Shown here: piece by piece, positions 1-6,306 of the stretch | How positions within the stretch are numbered: position 1 is the stretch's first letter | Layout: the number at the start of each line of letters is the position of its first letter | Assembly: GCA_050693875.1 (NCBI GenBank) | Contig: JBOGWP010000070.1 | Coordinates: forward strand, 1-6,435 | Length of the DNA stretch: 6,435 nt | Direction of reading: 5' to 3' | Source of the DNA: JBOGWP01 sp050693875 | GTDB taxonomy: Bacteria > Actinomycetota > CADDZG01 > JAHWKV01 > JBOGWP01 | Program-made: the position numbers and the translations under genes | The notes under the pieces: generated by a model | Databases searched by the model: none | Told to the model about the DNA's origin: nothing | Seen by the model: the letters and a program-made list of their open reading frames with translations, nothing else

Positions 1-187
1 CGCCGTACAGCCGCGATCGCAGGGTAGGCCAGGGCGGGAGTATCCGGGAAATGCTCGAGTCGGATGGTCTCCGCCGATGTGGCGACCGGGGAGGCCACTC
101 GTGATCGCGCCCTGGGTCAGGCGGCTATCTGGCCGATGTCACCAAGGACGATGTCGCCGACGTCACCAATCTTCGTGGCGGCCAACA
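1..187. other. Unassigned left flank beyond the truncated recombinase
   Basis: Resemblance to the TnpB-like recombinase stops at about 188, and I do not recognise what lies to the left. On the minus strand a GTG at 96-98 opens a frame that runs off the window edge and includes AETIRLEHFPDTPALAYPAI, which has plausible coding composition. Immediately upstream in the same frame, ending at a TGA near 118-120, is a peptide containing KIGDVGDIVLGDIGQIAA. Either could belong to a gene disrupted by, or fused to, the mobile element. I cannot name a family for either, and the stretch is too short to be sure it is coding. Confidence 0.3.
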
Positions 188-1759
188 CCGGTTGGCCTTG
201 TGGTTGTCGTAGACGAGGACCGGCAGGCCGTCGTCGTCCCGGACCAGACAGTCGTAGGCGAGATTGCAGATCTCTTCCGGCCGACGGCCGGTGTCGACGG
301 CGAGTTCGATGGCGCAGCGCATCTCCGCGGAGGACACCTCAGCCAGATGCGAGCAGAGCTGGCGCATGATCGCCGGCGGGAGGTCGCGGCCAGGCTGGGC
401 CGGCTCGGGCTCCTCGGGGATGTCGTCTCGGTGGAGGGCGAAGTCCTCGCCGAGCCCGCCGGCGACCTGTCCCGGACGGGTGAGACCCATGGCTCGGATC
501 CTGGTGAGGACCGTGCGCACGTCGCGACACGCCCGGATGCGGGCATCGCCGCTGATCTGCCCAGCCGATTCGAGGTAGGCGAGGCGGTTCAAGAACGTGT
601 CCATGTCGGAGCGGCCGAGCGCGGCGGGAAGCTGGCCGCGGTCAGGACGAACCCGCAGCGACTCCGACAGCCACACCACGCAGTTCACGTGGTGGCGCAC
701 GGCGAGACCAGCGCTGGTGCGGCGGCCCGTCCGGACCCGACGCCTGGGCAGATCGTCAGCGGCCCATCGTTTGGTTGCCTCACGCAGCCAGCGCTGGCTG
801 ATGGCGCCGAACGACACGGTGCCGGAGTGCCCGAAGATCGCCAGGTCCCATTCATCGGCGGTGATCTCACTCTCGGGGGTAGCGAGCGCCCGGTGGGCGT
901 GGGCGGTCAGCGAGTGCACGAGACCGATGAACCCCAGGCCTCGCCGGTCGCCGAGCACGTAGTCGGCGACCGAGCTCACCTGCTGCCGGCGCAGGTCATC
1001 ACAGACCGCCCGCAGATCCGCCTCCTTGGTCTGGACCCGTTCGAGCCGGCAGCGCTACTGCAACCCGAAGAGGACCTGGGAGACAACCAGCAGTGGGAGC
1101 CCACGCAGGCTCACCTGGCCACCGAGCCCCACCGCCGGTTCCGTTTGCCGCCAGCGGACCTCATCCACGCCCGGATCGTGCCGGCGGGCGAGACGCAGCC
1201 GCAGCTGGTGCGCCTCGCAGTAGAGACCGTCGGGGTGGCGCCGCTGACGAGGGCAGGCTGCCACCTGGCAGGGCCCCATCGGGGGAAGCGCCACGACATC
1301 CGGATGGAGGAGGAACGCGTCGCGCGACAGGCCGAGCGCCGCCTGCTGGTCCTGATGCGCCCGGCACAGTCCCGCCGGGGCCGAGAGCCACTCTCGGCCG
1401 CAGCCCGCCACCAGGCATCGCCCCGGACCTCGCCTCGGCCGATCCGGGACGGGCAGCCGATCGATCTCGTCGTCACCCAGTCCGTGGCTGGCGAGGCGGC
1501 GCTGGCAGGAGAAGCAGATCCGCCGTCCGTTGGTCGCGGTGGTCGAGCAGCCATCCACCCGGCACACCGGGCGCACCAGCAGCCGGTGCCCATCGGGCGG
1601 GGACAGAACGAGGCGATGGGGGTCCCAGCCCATCTCCGCCAGGAACTCCGGGGCGATCATCGCCGCGATCCGCTCGGCGAGTTCCTCGAAGGGGCGGTCG
1701 GCAAGGGGATGCGCCGTGGCTGGCGCCCTCGGGGCGGCCGCCTTCGACGCGGTGCTCAC
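125..1759 (-). pseudogene. TnpB-like large tyrosine recombinase, amber-interrupted and C-terminally truncated
   Basis: This is the second gene of a Tn554-type tandem tyrosine-recombinase pair, which would cut and rejoin DNA for element excision and integration. It starts at GTG 1757-1759, overlapping the stop of the upstream recombinase by 4 bp (GTGA), so the two were probably translationally coupled. Residues 66-85, 115-135 and 164-184 form three zinc-finger-like clusters (C-x4-C-x10-11-C-x2-C/H). Residues 1-234 end at an in-frame TAG (1055-1057), but the same frame continues unbroken with family-like sequence (FLNRLAYLESAGQIS, GRDLPPAIMRQLCSHL). The catalytic Arg is visible in DTGRRPEEIC and the Lys in VYDNHKANR (codon 197-199). 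Resemblance ends at 188, followed by unrelated codons to a stop at 125-127. The HxxR, His and Tyr of the active site are missing; relatives as I recall them run to roughly 650-700 residues, against about 524 here. It should be inactive. Confidence 0.85.
135..167. repeat. Three short GAYGTCRCC repeats beside the recombinase break
   Basis: The nine-base pattern GA(C/T)GTC(A/G)CC occurs at 135-143, 150-158 and 159-167, the last two directly abutting. The outer two continue as ...ACCAA, giving a 24-base period with 10 of 11 bases matching. The repeats lie about 20-50 bases beyond the point where the TnpB-like frame loses its resemblance to the family. They could be codon-level repetition in an unrecognised frame (Gly-Asp-Ile/Val on the minus strand) or a recombination-associated repeat; the sequence does not decide between these. 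Confidence 0.4.
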
Positions 1760-2936
1760 CCTTCGCCTCCACGCCGCGTTCGCGGACTCAGCACCGCCTC
1801 GATCGCCTGGCGGAGCCGGCTCGGGTCGGGATGCAGGTAGACCTGCGAGGAGGCCATCGAGGGGTGGCCGAGGAGCTCGGCGATCTCGTCCAGACGTCCG
1901 CCGGCATCGGCGAGGTTGCTCCCAAAAGCGTGCCGGAGCCGGTGCGGCGCCACCGCCGTGGCCAGGCCGGCCCGCCGGGAACAGGCCCGCAGCAGCTCGT
2001 TGATCGCATCGGGCCGCATCGGCGCTCCCACCGGCTCCCGGAACAGGTTCACCAGGACGAAGTCGCTGCCGGAGGGAGCCGGGTGCTCCAGTCGTTCGAG
2101 CTCGTAGGTGTCAAAGGCCCGCACGACGAGCCCGTCGAGTGGCACCACCCGCTCCCGGCGTGATTTCGCCCATGCCCTGTTGGGATTGTGGCGCCGTACC
2201 ACGTGCAGGTGGGCCCGCGCGACCTCGCAGCCAAGCGGCCGGGAGTCGGCCAGCAGGTGGACGTCGCTGCGCCGCAGACCGCACAGCTCGCCGCGGCGCA
2301 GCCCGGCCCGGGCCATGAGCAGCACGATGAGCCGGTCCCGAGCCGATCGGCATGCCTCCAGCAGCGCCACGATGTCTTCGTCGCTCGCCCGGTCCACCGC
2401 GCGCTCCGGCTCGTGCAGACGATGGCGGGCCCGCAGCCGCCAGCTCATCCGGCCGTCTTCGCGTCGTGCGGCTTCGGGGAGGTCACGGTCGTCGGCGAGC
2501 TCGTAGATCAGCGGCATCAGCTCTCCAGGGGCGCTTCCTGAGATGACGGCATGGGCCACGAACCCGCGGACCGCGGTCAGCACGACGTTGACCCGGCGGG
2601 CACCGCGAACCGGACGGCGGCCGGGTCCGACCAGCACCTCCCCGGGCTCACCCGAACTGGTCGCGTTCCCCTCGCTTGCGGCCCGGCGTGGGCCAACCAG
2701 GTCATGAACAGCCCGAGGTGCCCCACGCCGGCATGCCAGTGGCGGCCGGTCCGGGCACACCAGCCCAGGAACAAGGCGATGCCACCGGCGTAGGACTTGG
2801 TCGTCAGTTCCGAGCCGTCACGGCCGAAGCGGACGTGGCGGAGATAGGCGTCTGCGTCGGGGACCACCACCAGGTCGTCGTCCACCACCGTCCAGTACCG
2901 CGCTCCGGACGGCAGCTTCACCAAGTACGCCCGCAT
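1756..2936 (-). pseudogene. TnpA-like tyrosine recombinase, single-base frameshift
   Basis: Site-specific tyrosine recombinase, upstream partner of the TnpB-like gene and probably the first gene of the operon. The ATG at 2934-2936 (MRAYLVKLPSGARYWTVVDD) has AGGAGG seven bases upstream. The SAM-like N-terminal DNA-binding domain (TTKSYAGGIALFLGWCARTG) is in this frame up to about 2672; the rest continues in the neighbouring frame from GEPGEVLVGPG onward. Adding one G to the GGGG run (minus strand; 2668-2671) restores one frame of about 393 residues, a normal length for the family. The catalytic domain is complete: Arg in ARAGLRRGEL (2296-2298), Lys in WAKSRRERVV (2164-2166), HRLR (His 1942-1944), His in LGHPSM (1864-1866), Tyr in QVYLHPD (1837-1839). 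Apart from the frameshift it is well preserved, so the lesion is recent or a homopolymer sequencing error. Confidence 0.87.
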
Positions 2937-2943
2937 CCCCTCT

Positions 2944-2949
2944 CCTCCT
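2944..2949 (-). promoter_or_regulatory. Shine-Dalgarno site of the TnpA-like recombinase
   Basis: Minus-strand AGGAGG within a purine run, seven bases before the ATG at 2934-2936. It fixes this ATG as the start: the open frame extends upstream to about 3011, but the extension (Gly- and Val-rich) has no comparable site and does not resemble the family. Confidence 0.75.
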
Positions 2950-2969
2950 CCGGCGGTCAGCACCCGAAC

Positions 2970-2986
2970 ACCAGTACGTATACCAG
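2970..2986. repeat. Short direct repeat ACCAG in the recombinase upstream region
   Basis: ACCAG at 2970-2974 recurs at 2982-2986 (12-base period) around TACGTATACC, which holds the palindromes TACGTA and GTATAC. On the minus strand it lies about 35 bases upstream of the recombinase ATG, where a promoter or a recombinase/regulator site could sit. No convincing -35/-10 pair can be assigned. The sequence pattern is real; the function is a guess. Confidence 0.25.
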
Positions 2987-3051
2987 CGCCCTGTGACACC
3001 ACGACCACCACAACCCCGGAGATGCGCGGAGGGGGTCCTTATGGCGGGGGT

Positions 3052-3384
3052 CTATGCCACGTCACGCCACACCGTCGGGACCCCAGGAGAAGGCCTGTGC
3101 GCGTTGTAGTGCCCGACGTAGACCCGAAGCACGCGCTCCAGGTGCCGGCGCCCGAAGATCAGGAGCCGGTCCAGGCATTCGCGCCGCAAGGACCCGAACC
3201 ATCGCTCCATGACGGCATTCGCCCGTGGTGCCCGGACCGGGGTGCGGATGATCCGGATCCCCTCCGAGCGAAACACCTCGTCGAAGGATGCCCTGAACTT
3301 GGCGTCTCGGTCGTGGATCAGGAACCGGAGGTCCGGGGCGCTCTCACGGAAGACACCGATGAGGTTCCGGGCTTGCTGGGTCGT
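3052..3384 (-). pseudogene. DDE transposase (IS481/IS3-like), C-terminal fragment
   Basis: C-terminal half of an rve-fold transposase/integrase core. It begins, by family resemblance, at TTQQARNLIGVF (3384 leftward) and carries the second catalytic Asp in FLIHDRDAKF and the catalytic Glu in PRANAVMERWFGSL, 35 residues further on, as in DD(34/35)E enzymes. The GHYNAHRP motif near the end is present, but the following residues (SPGVPTVWRDVA, stop at 3052-3054) do not match the usual HRSLGL-type tail, so the C-terminus is also cut. The N-terminal half and the first catalytic Asp are absent here and lie on the opposite strand immediately to the right. Not functional on its own. Confidence 0.85.
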
Positions 3385-3836
3385 TCCGCCCACGGGACCG
3401 GATGCTGCTCGCCGCCGCCAGCCGGGTCCTCCCGCGCGATCGGTGGAAGGCGTTCGTCGTTACCCCTCGCATTCTGCTCCGGTGGCACCGGGAGCTCGTC
3501 CGTCGCAAGTGGACGTACCGCCGCCGCGGGCCCGGCAGGCCAGCGCTCGATCCAGAGACAGTGGAGCTCATCATCCGAATGGCGAAGGAGAACTCGAGGT
3601 GGGGCTATCTCAGGATCCGAGGGGAGCTGCTCAAGCTCGGCGTTGGCGTGTCGGCCACCGCGATCCGCACGGTCCTTCGTCGGCACGGCCTCGGCCCCGC
3701 CCCTCGGCGAAGCGGCCCGTCGTGGGGTCAGTTCCTCCGGGCTCAGGCCCACGGGATCGTGGCGTTCGACTTCTTCACGGTGGAGACCGTATGGCTCCGG
3801 AACTTGTACGTGCTGTTCGCGATCGAGCTCGGATCC
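3384..3836 (+). pseudogene. DDE transposase (IS481/IS3-like), N-terminal fragment in opposite orientation
   Basis: N-terminal part of the same kind of transposase as its left neighbour. Family-like sequence starts at FRPRDRMLLAAASRVLP (3384) with no start codon of its own family position; about 40-60 upstream residues are missing. It includes the DNA-binding helix-turn-helix (TPRILLRWHRELVRRKWTYR), the HTH_21-like segment (RWGYLRIRGELLKLG) and the first catalytic Asp in GIVAFDFFTVET. Resemblance ends at VLFAIELGS (3834-3836), where relatives would continue for about 20 residues to the TQQARNL found at the start of the minus-strand fragment. The open frame continues to 3956, but its end is antisense to the oxidase gene. 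Inactive remnant. Confidence 0.85.
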
Positions 3837-5866
3837 GGCACTGTTGCATTGGCTGAAGGCGGGACGTGGTGGAGGCGTCCGCTCAGGCGGTACGGCTCGA
3901 CCGACGCCGCGAAGGCTCTCGCCCACGCTCTCTCGACCTCGCCGATCGGCTCGTGAGGAAGCCAGACCGCATTGATGTTGAGCTCGTGCGCGATGTCGCG
4001 GCGGGAGTAGGCGGTCGCCCCGGGGTCGGCATCCGCGACCGCTCCGCCGAGGTGGAACAGCACCGAGTAGCTCCAAGGCGAACGGGCCCGGCCTGTGTGG
4101 TCGACCATCGTCCCGATCAGCGAATCGTCGAGCTCACGCAGTCCCGCCGACTTCCAGTAGTAATGCCAGCCGTGAGGAACTCCCGCATCGAACATCGACT
4201 GCAGCCCCACGTAGGGCCGCCGCTTGACCAGGTCGAGCAGCGGGCGGCCGAAGCTGCGCATCGGGGCCAGGGCGCGCTCCGCCTCGTCGGGCTCCCCCAG
4301 GGCGAGCATGGCGACGATGCAGACCGGTCTCCAATGCAGCTCGACGGGGAGGAACGGGGCGCGGGGTGCCCTTCGGAGCGCGACGACCGTCCCCACCTCG
4401 GGCGGCGCCGCCCTGGAGAAGTCACGATAGGCATGCAGGACCTCGGCCGCTTCCTCCAGGGGCCAGAGCACCGGTCCGGCGACCACCTCCGGGCCCACTG
4501 GATGGAGGCGGTAGGTGAACGACGTGACCGCGCCGAGGCCTCCGCCACCCCCGCGCACCCCCCAGAACAGGTCGGGATGATCACGCTCGCTCGCGGTGAG
4601 ACGTTCTCCATCCGCCGTGACGAGCTTGGCCTCCAGCAGGTTGTCCACCGTCAATCCGTGGCGCCGCATGAGCCAGCCGATCCCGCCTCCGAGCGTGAGG
4701 CCCGACACCCCGGTCTGCGACATCGTCCCCCCCGTCGTGGCGAGCCCGAAGGCCTGCGTCGCCGCGTCCAGCTCGGCCCACCGCACGCCGGCCTGCACCG
4801 TCGCCGTCCTACCGCCGGGGTCGACCGTGATGCGCCGCAAGATGCTGAGGTCGACGACGAGCCCGTCGTCGCAGACCGCCGTGCCCGCCACCCCGTGGCC
4901 GCCGCCCCGGACACTGATCGGAAGGTCGCGCTCGCGGCCGAACCGAAGCGCTGCGGCAACGTCGGACGCGGACAGGCACCGCACGATGTAGCGAGGCCGG
5001 TGGTCGATGGCGCCGTTCCAGACCGAGCGCGCCTCGTCGTAGTCGGGATCGCCCGGGACCACCACTCGGCCTTCCAGGCCGGGCAGGACGGGAGGCCTCG
5101 CCGCCCGCCGCGGCGAGGCCACCATCGCACGGCGAACCCGCCCGGCGGGGACCCCCGGCAGATTGGATGGAGGCTCCAGAGCGGCTCGCTGGTGCTCGGC
5201 GCGCAGCCGTGCGTGGATCTCAGGGCCGGCGTTCCACGTGGGGAGGAGCCGGGCGAGGTCGCGCGGACCGCTGACCCGGATCGCGTCCGAGACGAGCACG
5301 GTCTCCCAATCGACCAGGTGCCAACGGGCGAAGGTGAGGCTGTCGTTGATGGTGACGACGAGGTCGTCGCCGAAGCCGGGGTCGAACAGGCAGATCTCCG
5401 CCTGCCGCCGCTCGATGAGCAACCAGCCGGTCACCTGCCGGCCGCGGTGCCGGGATTCGAACCGGACGACCACTCGCCGATCCGGCAGCGCATCACGTCG
5501 CAGGAAGCTCCCGCTCCACGACCACAAGACCACGCCCGGGTCGGCGTGCTCGGCGGTCACCTCGGTCCACTGCTCGGCCCAGTCGTGCAGTGCCCGCAGG
5601 ACCCCCCACAGCTCCCTCCCCGCGGGCGTGGGTTCGTACAGCGACCCTCGTCCCTCGGGCTTCGGGCGGATCGCGATCACGCCGTGCCGAGCGAGCTCGC
5701 GCAGACGACGGGTCAGCAGCGCTCGGGAGAGCCCGGGGGCACCTGCGGCGATTTCGTTGAACGTCGACAGGCCCTGGAGCACGTTCCGCAGGATGATCGG
5801 CGTCCAGCGCTCAGCGAAGATCTCAGAGCCCCGTGCGATCGGGCAGAACTGGCCGTAGTTGGGCAC
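3743..5866 (-). CDS. HxlR regulator - SCP2-like domain - FAD oxidase fusion, C-terminus replaced
   Basis: One uninterrupted frame of 707 residues from GTG 5864-5866, chosen because HxlR proteins begin close to YGQxCP; a weak GAGAG lies nine bases upstream. Residues 1-100 are an HxlR winged helix (ERWTPIILRNVLQGLSTF, LLTRRLRELARHGVI) with the conserved, often redox-active Cys as C8. Residues ~108-215 resemble the SCP2-like ligand domain common in actinobacterial HxlR regulators. After a ~50-residue linker, residues ~265-659 are a PCMH-type flavin oxidase: covalent-FAD His324 in SVRGGGHGVAG, SGLTLGGGIGWLMRRHGL, and DLFWGVRGGGGGLGAVTSF. The BBE-type C-terminus (YDPxNLFRxNQNI in relatives) is absent: resemblance ends at EPY (3890-3892), and the last 48 residues read through the IS6-like end and antisense to the transposase fragment. 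An internal ATG (5123-5125) could start a separate oxidase but has no good ribosome site. Probably a damaged enzyme with an intact regulator domain. Confidence 0.8.
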   Translation of the reverse strand: MPNYGQFCPIARGSEIFAERWTPIILRNVLQGLSTFNEIAAGAPGLSRALLTRRLRELARHGVIAIRPKPEGRGSLYEPTPAGRELWGVLRALHDWAEQWTEVTAEHADPGVVLWSWSGSFLRRDALPDRRVVVRFESRHRGRQVTGWLLIERRQAEICLFDPGFGDDLVVTINDSLTFARWHLVDWETVLVSDAIRVSGPRDLARLLPTWNAGPEIHARLRAEHQRAALEPPSNLPGVPAGRVRRAMVASPRRAARPPVLPGLEGRVVVPGDPDYDEARSVWNGAIDHRPRYIVRCLSASDVAAALRFGRERDLPISVRGGGHGVAGTAVCDDGLVVDLSILRRITVDPGGRTATVQAGVRWAELDAATQAFGLATTGGTMSQTGVSGLTLGGGIGWLMRRHGLTVDNLLEAKLVTADGERLTASERDHPDLFWGVRGGGGGLGAVTSFTYRLHPVGPEVVAGPVLWPLEEAAEVLHAYRDFSRAAPPEVGTVVALRRAPRAPFLPVELHWRPVCIVAMLALGEPDEAERALAPMRSFGRPLLDLVKRRPYVGLQSMFDAGVPHGWHYYWKSAGLRELDDSLIGTMVDHTGRARSPWSYSVLFHLGGAVADADPGATAYSRRDIAHELNINAVWLPHEPIGEVERAWARAFAASVEPYRLSGRLHHVPPSANATVPDPSSIANSTYKFRSHTVSTVKKSNATIPWA
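3837..3850 (+). repeat. Sequence resembling an IS6-family terminal repeat
   Basis: GGCACTGTTGCATT matches the first 12 of 14 bases of the IS26-type terminal repeat (GGCACTGTTGCAAA) as I recall it. It begins exactly where the transposase N-terminal fragment loses its family resemblance. No IS6 transposase and no partner repeat are visible in the window, so this could be a solo end left by a past event or a chance match. The following ~39 bases, to about 3889, belong neither to the transposase nor clearly to the oxidase. Confidence 0.3.
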
Positions 5867-5911
5867 GACAGCAGTCTCTCGCAGAGCGGCGGGCCTGCCT
5901 AGCCCAGCTCG

Positions 5912-5940
5912 AGGTTCCCAAGTTGGTGCGAATGAGTCAA
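5912..5940 (-). promoter_or_regulatory. Candidate promoter of the HxlR-oxidase gene
   Basis: On the minus strand, TTGACT (5935-5940) as -35 is followed after 17 bases by GAACCT (5912-5917), which keeps the A2 and T6 of a TANNNT -10. It would give a leader of about 40 nt before the GTG at 5866. The -35 is good and the -10 is weak; this is a consensus match only. Confidence 0.4.
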
Positions 5941-5949
5941 GTTTTGGGA
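5916..5949. promoter_or_regulatory. Candidate HxlR operator overlapping the promoter
   Basis: An inverted repeat TCCCAA (5916-5921) / TTGGGA (5944-5949) encloses a direct repeat CAAGTT (5919-5924 and 5938-5943, 19 bases apart, close to two helical turns). It overlaps both the -35 and -10 of the candidate promoter, placing a repressor where it would block RNA polymerase. HxlR/YodB proteins bind such short dyads and usually control their own or neighbouring genes, so autoregulation by the fusion's N-terminal domain is the simplest reading. The repeats are visible; the binding is inferred. Confidence 0.4.
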
Positions 5950-6007
5950 CGAGACCGACCGGGGCGCACCACAAGCTGGGCCCGGCAGGCGCCGAACGGA
6001 GTGAGAC

Positions 6008-6089
6008 GCCGGCATTGAACGACGCCGCCGGAGGCTCGGCTCGCCGAGCGTGGCGAGGCGGGCCGACATTGAGGACCGCGGCTGGAGGC
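6008..6089. repeat. Imperfect 28-base direct repeat
   Basis: The units are 6008-6035 and 6062-6089, both of the form GCCG(G/A)CATTGA...GCCGGAGGC or GCTGGAGGC, with 21 of 28 bases identical by eye. They flank the hairpin at 6034-6049. The period of 54 bases is too long for a simple tandem repeat. It may be an intergenic repeat family member or a remnant of a small duplication. Confidence 0.45.
6034..6049. repeat. Strong GC hairpin
   Basis: GCTCGGC (6034-6040) and GCCGAGC (6043-6049) are perfect inverted repeats; as RNA this gives a six-pair stem with a CUCG tetraloop. Further complementary bases outside (CGCC to the left, GGCG to the right) could extend it. There is no T-tract on either side, so it is not a standard intrinsic terminator. 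Confidence 0.5.
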
Positions 6090-6133
6090 CGCCCCTTGTT
6101 TCTGGCCTGTACCGGGGAGTGAAGCGACCCGCT

Positions 6134-6177
6134 GGTTCCTTCCTGAACCCGGGGCGGCCGACGCCCTCGCCAGGTTC
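6134..6177 (+). promoter_or_regulatory. Competing hairpins upstream of the hydrolase
   Basis: GGTTC (6134-6138), GAACC (6145-6149) and GGTTC (6173-6177) allow two exclusive pairings. One is a small hairpin from the first two segments. The other is a larger one from the last two, with GGGCG (6152-6156) / CGCCC (6162-6166) stacked inside. This is the topology of attenuator-type leaders, 70-130 bases before the candidate starts. No terminator T-run or leader peptide is evident, and GC-rich DNA yields such pairings by chance. Confidence 0.25.
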
Positions 6178-6236
6178 ACAAATTGTCCTTGCCGCCCTCG
6201 CCGCCTCCGAGGACGATCAGCTCGAGAAGACGGACC

Positions 6237-6244
6237 GGGAGGAG
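6237..6244 (+). promoter_or_regulatory. Upstream ribosome site (alternative hydrolase start at 6250)
   Basis: GGGAGGAG, with its GGAGG core seven bases before ATG 6250-6252. That ATG is in frame with the one at 6307 and would add 19 residues (MARRAGVLKGAMGAEGGAS). Confidence 0.5.
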
Positions 6245-6293
6245 ACGTCATGGCGAGGCGAGCCGGGGTCCTCAAGGGGGCGATGGGCGCAGA

Positions 6294-6301
6294 GGGAGGA
6301 G
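6294..6301 (+). promoter_or_regulatory. Downstream ribosome site (preferred hydrolase start at 6307)
   Basis: A second GGGAGGAG with the same seven-base spacing from GGAGG to ATG 6307-6309. It is preferred because the resulting N-terminus is compact, while the extra residues from the upstream ATG look like low-complexity leader. Confidence 0.55.
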
Positions 6302-6306
6302 CATCG

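Larger units (their letters stand above)
5950..6236. other. Structured divergent intergenic region, no gene recognised
   Basis: No coding frame with family resemblance on either strand; the open frames here are compositional. The region holds an imperfect 28-base direct repeat, a strong GC hairpin and a set of competing GGTTC/GAACC segments (listed separately). It separates the minus-strand HxlR-oxidase gene from the plus-strand hydrolase and must contain the hydrolase promoter. The only AT-rich patch, around CACAAATTGTCC (6177-6188), could be part of it, but no paired -35/-10 is convincing. Confidence 0.5.

Noticed and set aside
135..167. Possible CRISPR-like repeats
   Set aside because: Units are only nine bases, spaced irregularly, with no unique spacers of suitable length.
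77..1840. A 587-codon open frame on the plus strand
   Set aside because: It is antisense to the two recombinases, has no recognisable domains and has compositional Arg/Pro/Gly/His-rich sequence; a shadow of GC-rich codon usage.
5123..5125. Separate start for a stand-alone oxidase gene
   Set aside because: The internal ATG would give a reasonable N-terminus, but no Shine-Dalgarno sequence precedes it and the frame is continuous with the HxlR part, so a fusion is the simpler reading.
3866..5902. A 678-codon open frame on the plus strand
   Set aside because: It lies antisense to the HxlR-oxidase fusion, which has clear family motifs; the plus frame has none.
6034..6049. Intrinsic terminator
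   Set aside because: The stem is good but no T-tract follows on either strand, and the flanking genes diverge from the region, so none needs to end there.
6168..6190. A GGTTCACAAATTG stretch resembling a tRNA T-arm
   Set aside because: No acceptor or anticodon stem can be built around it, and the T-arm pairing itself fails.
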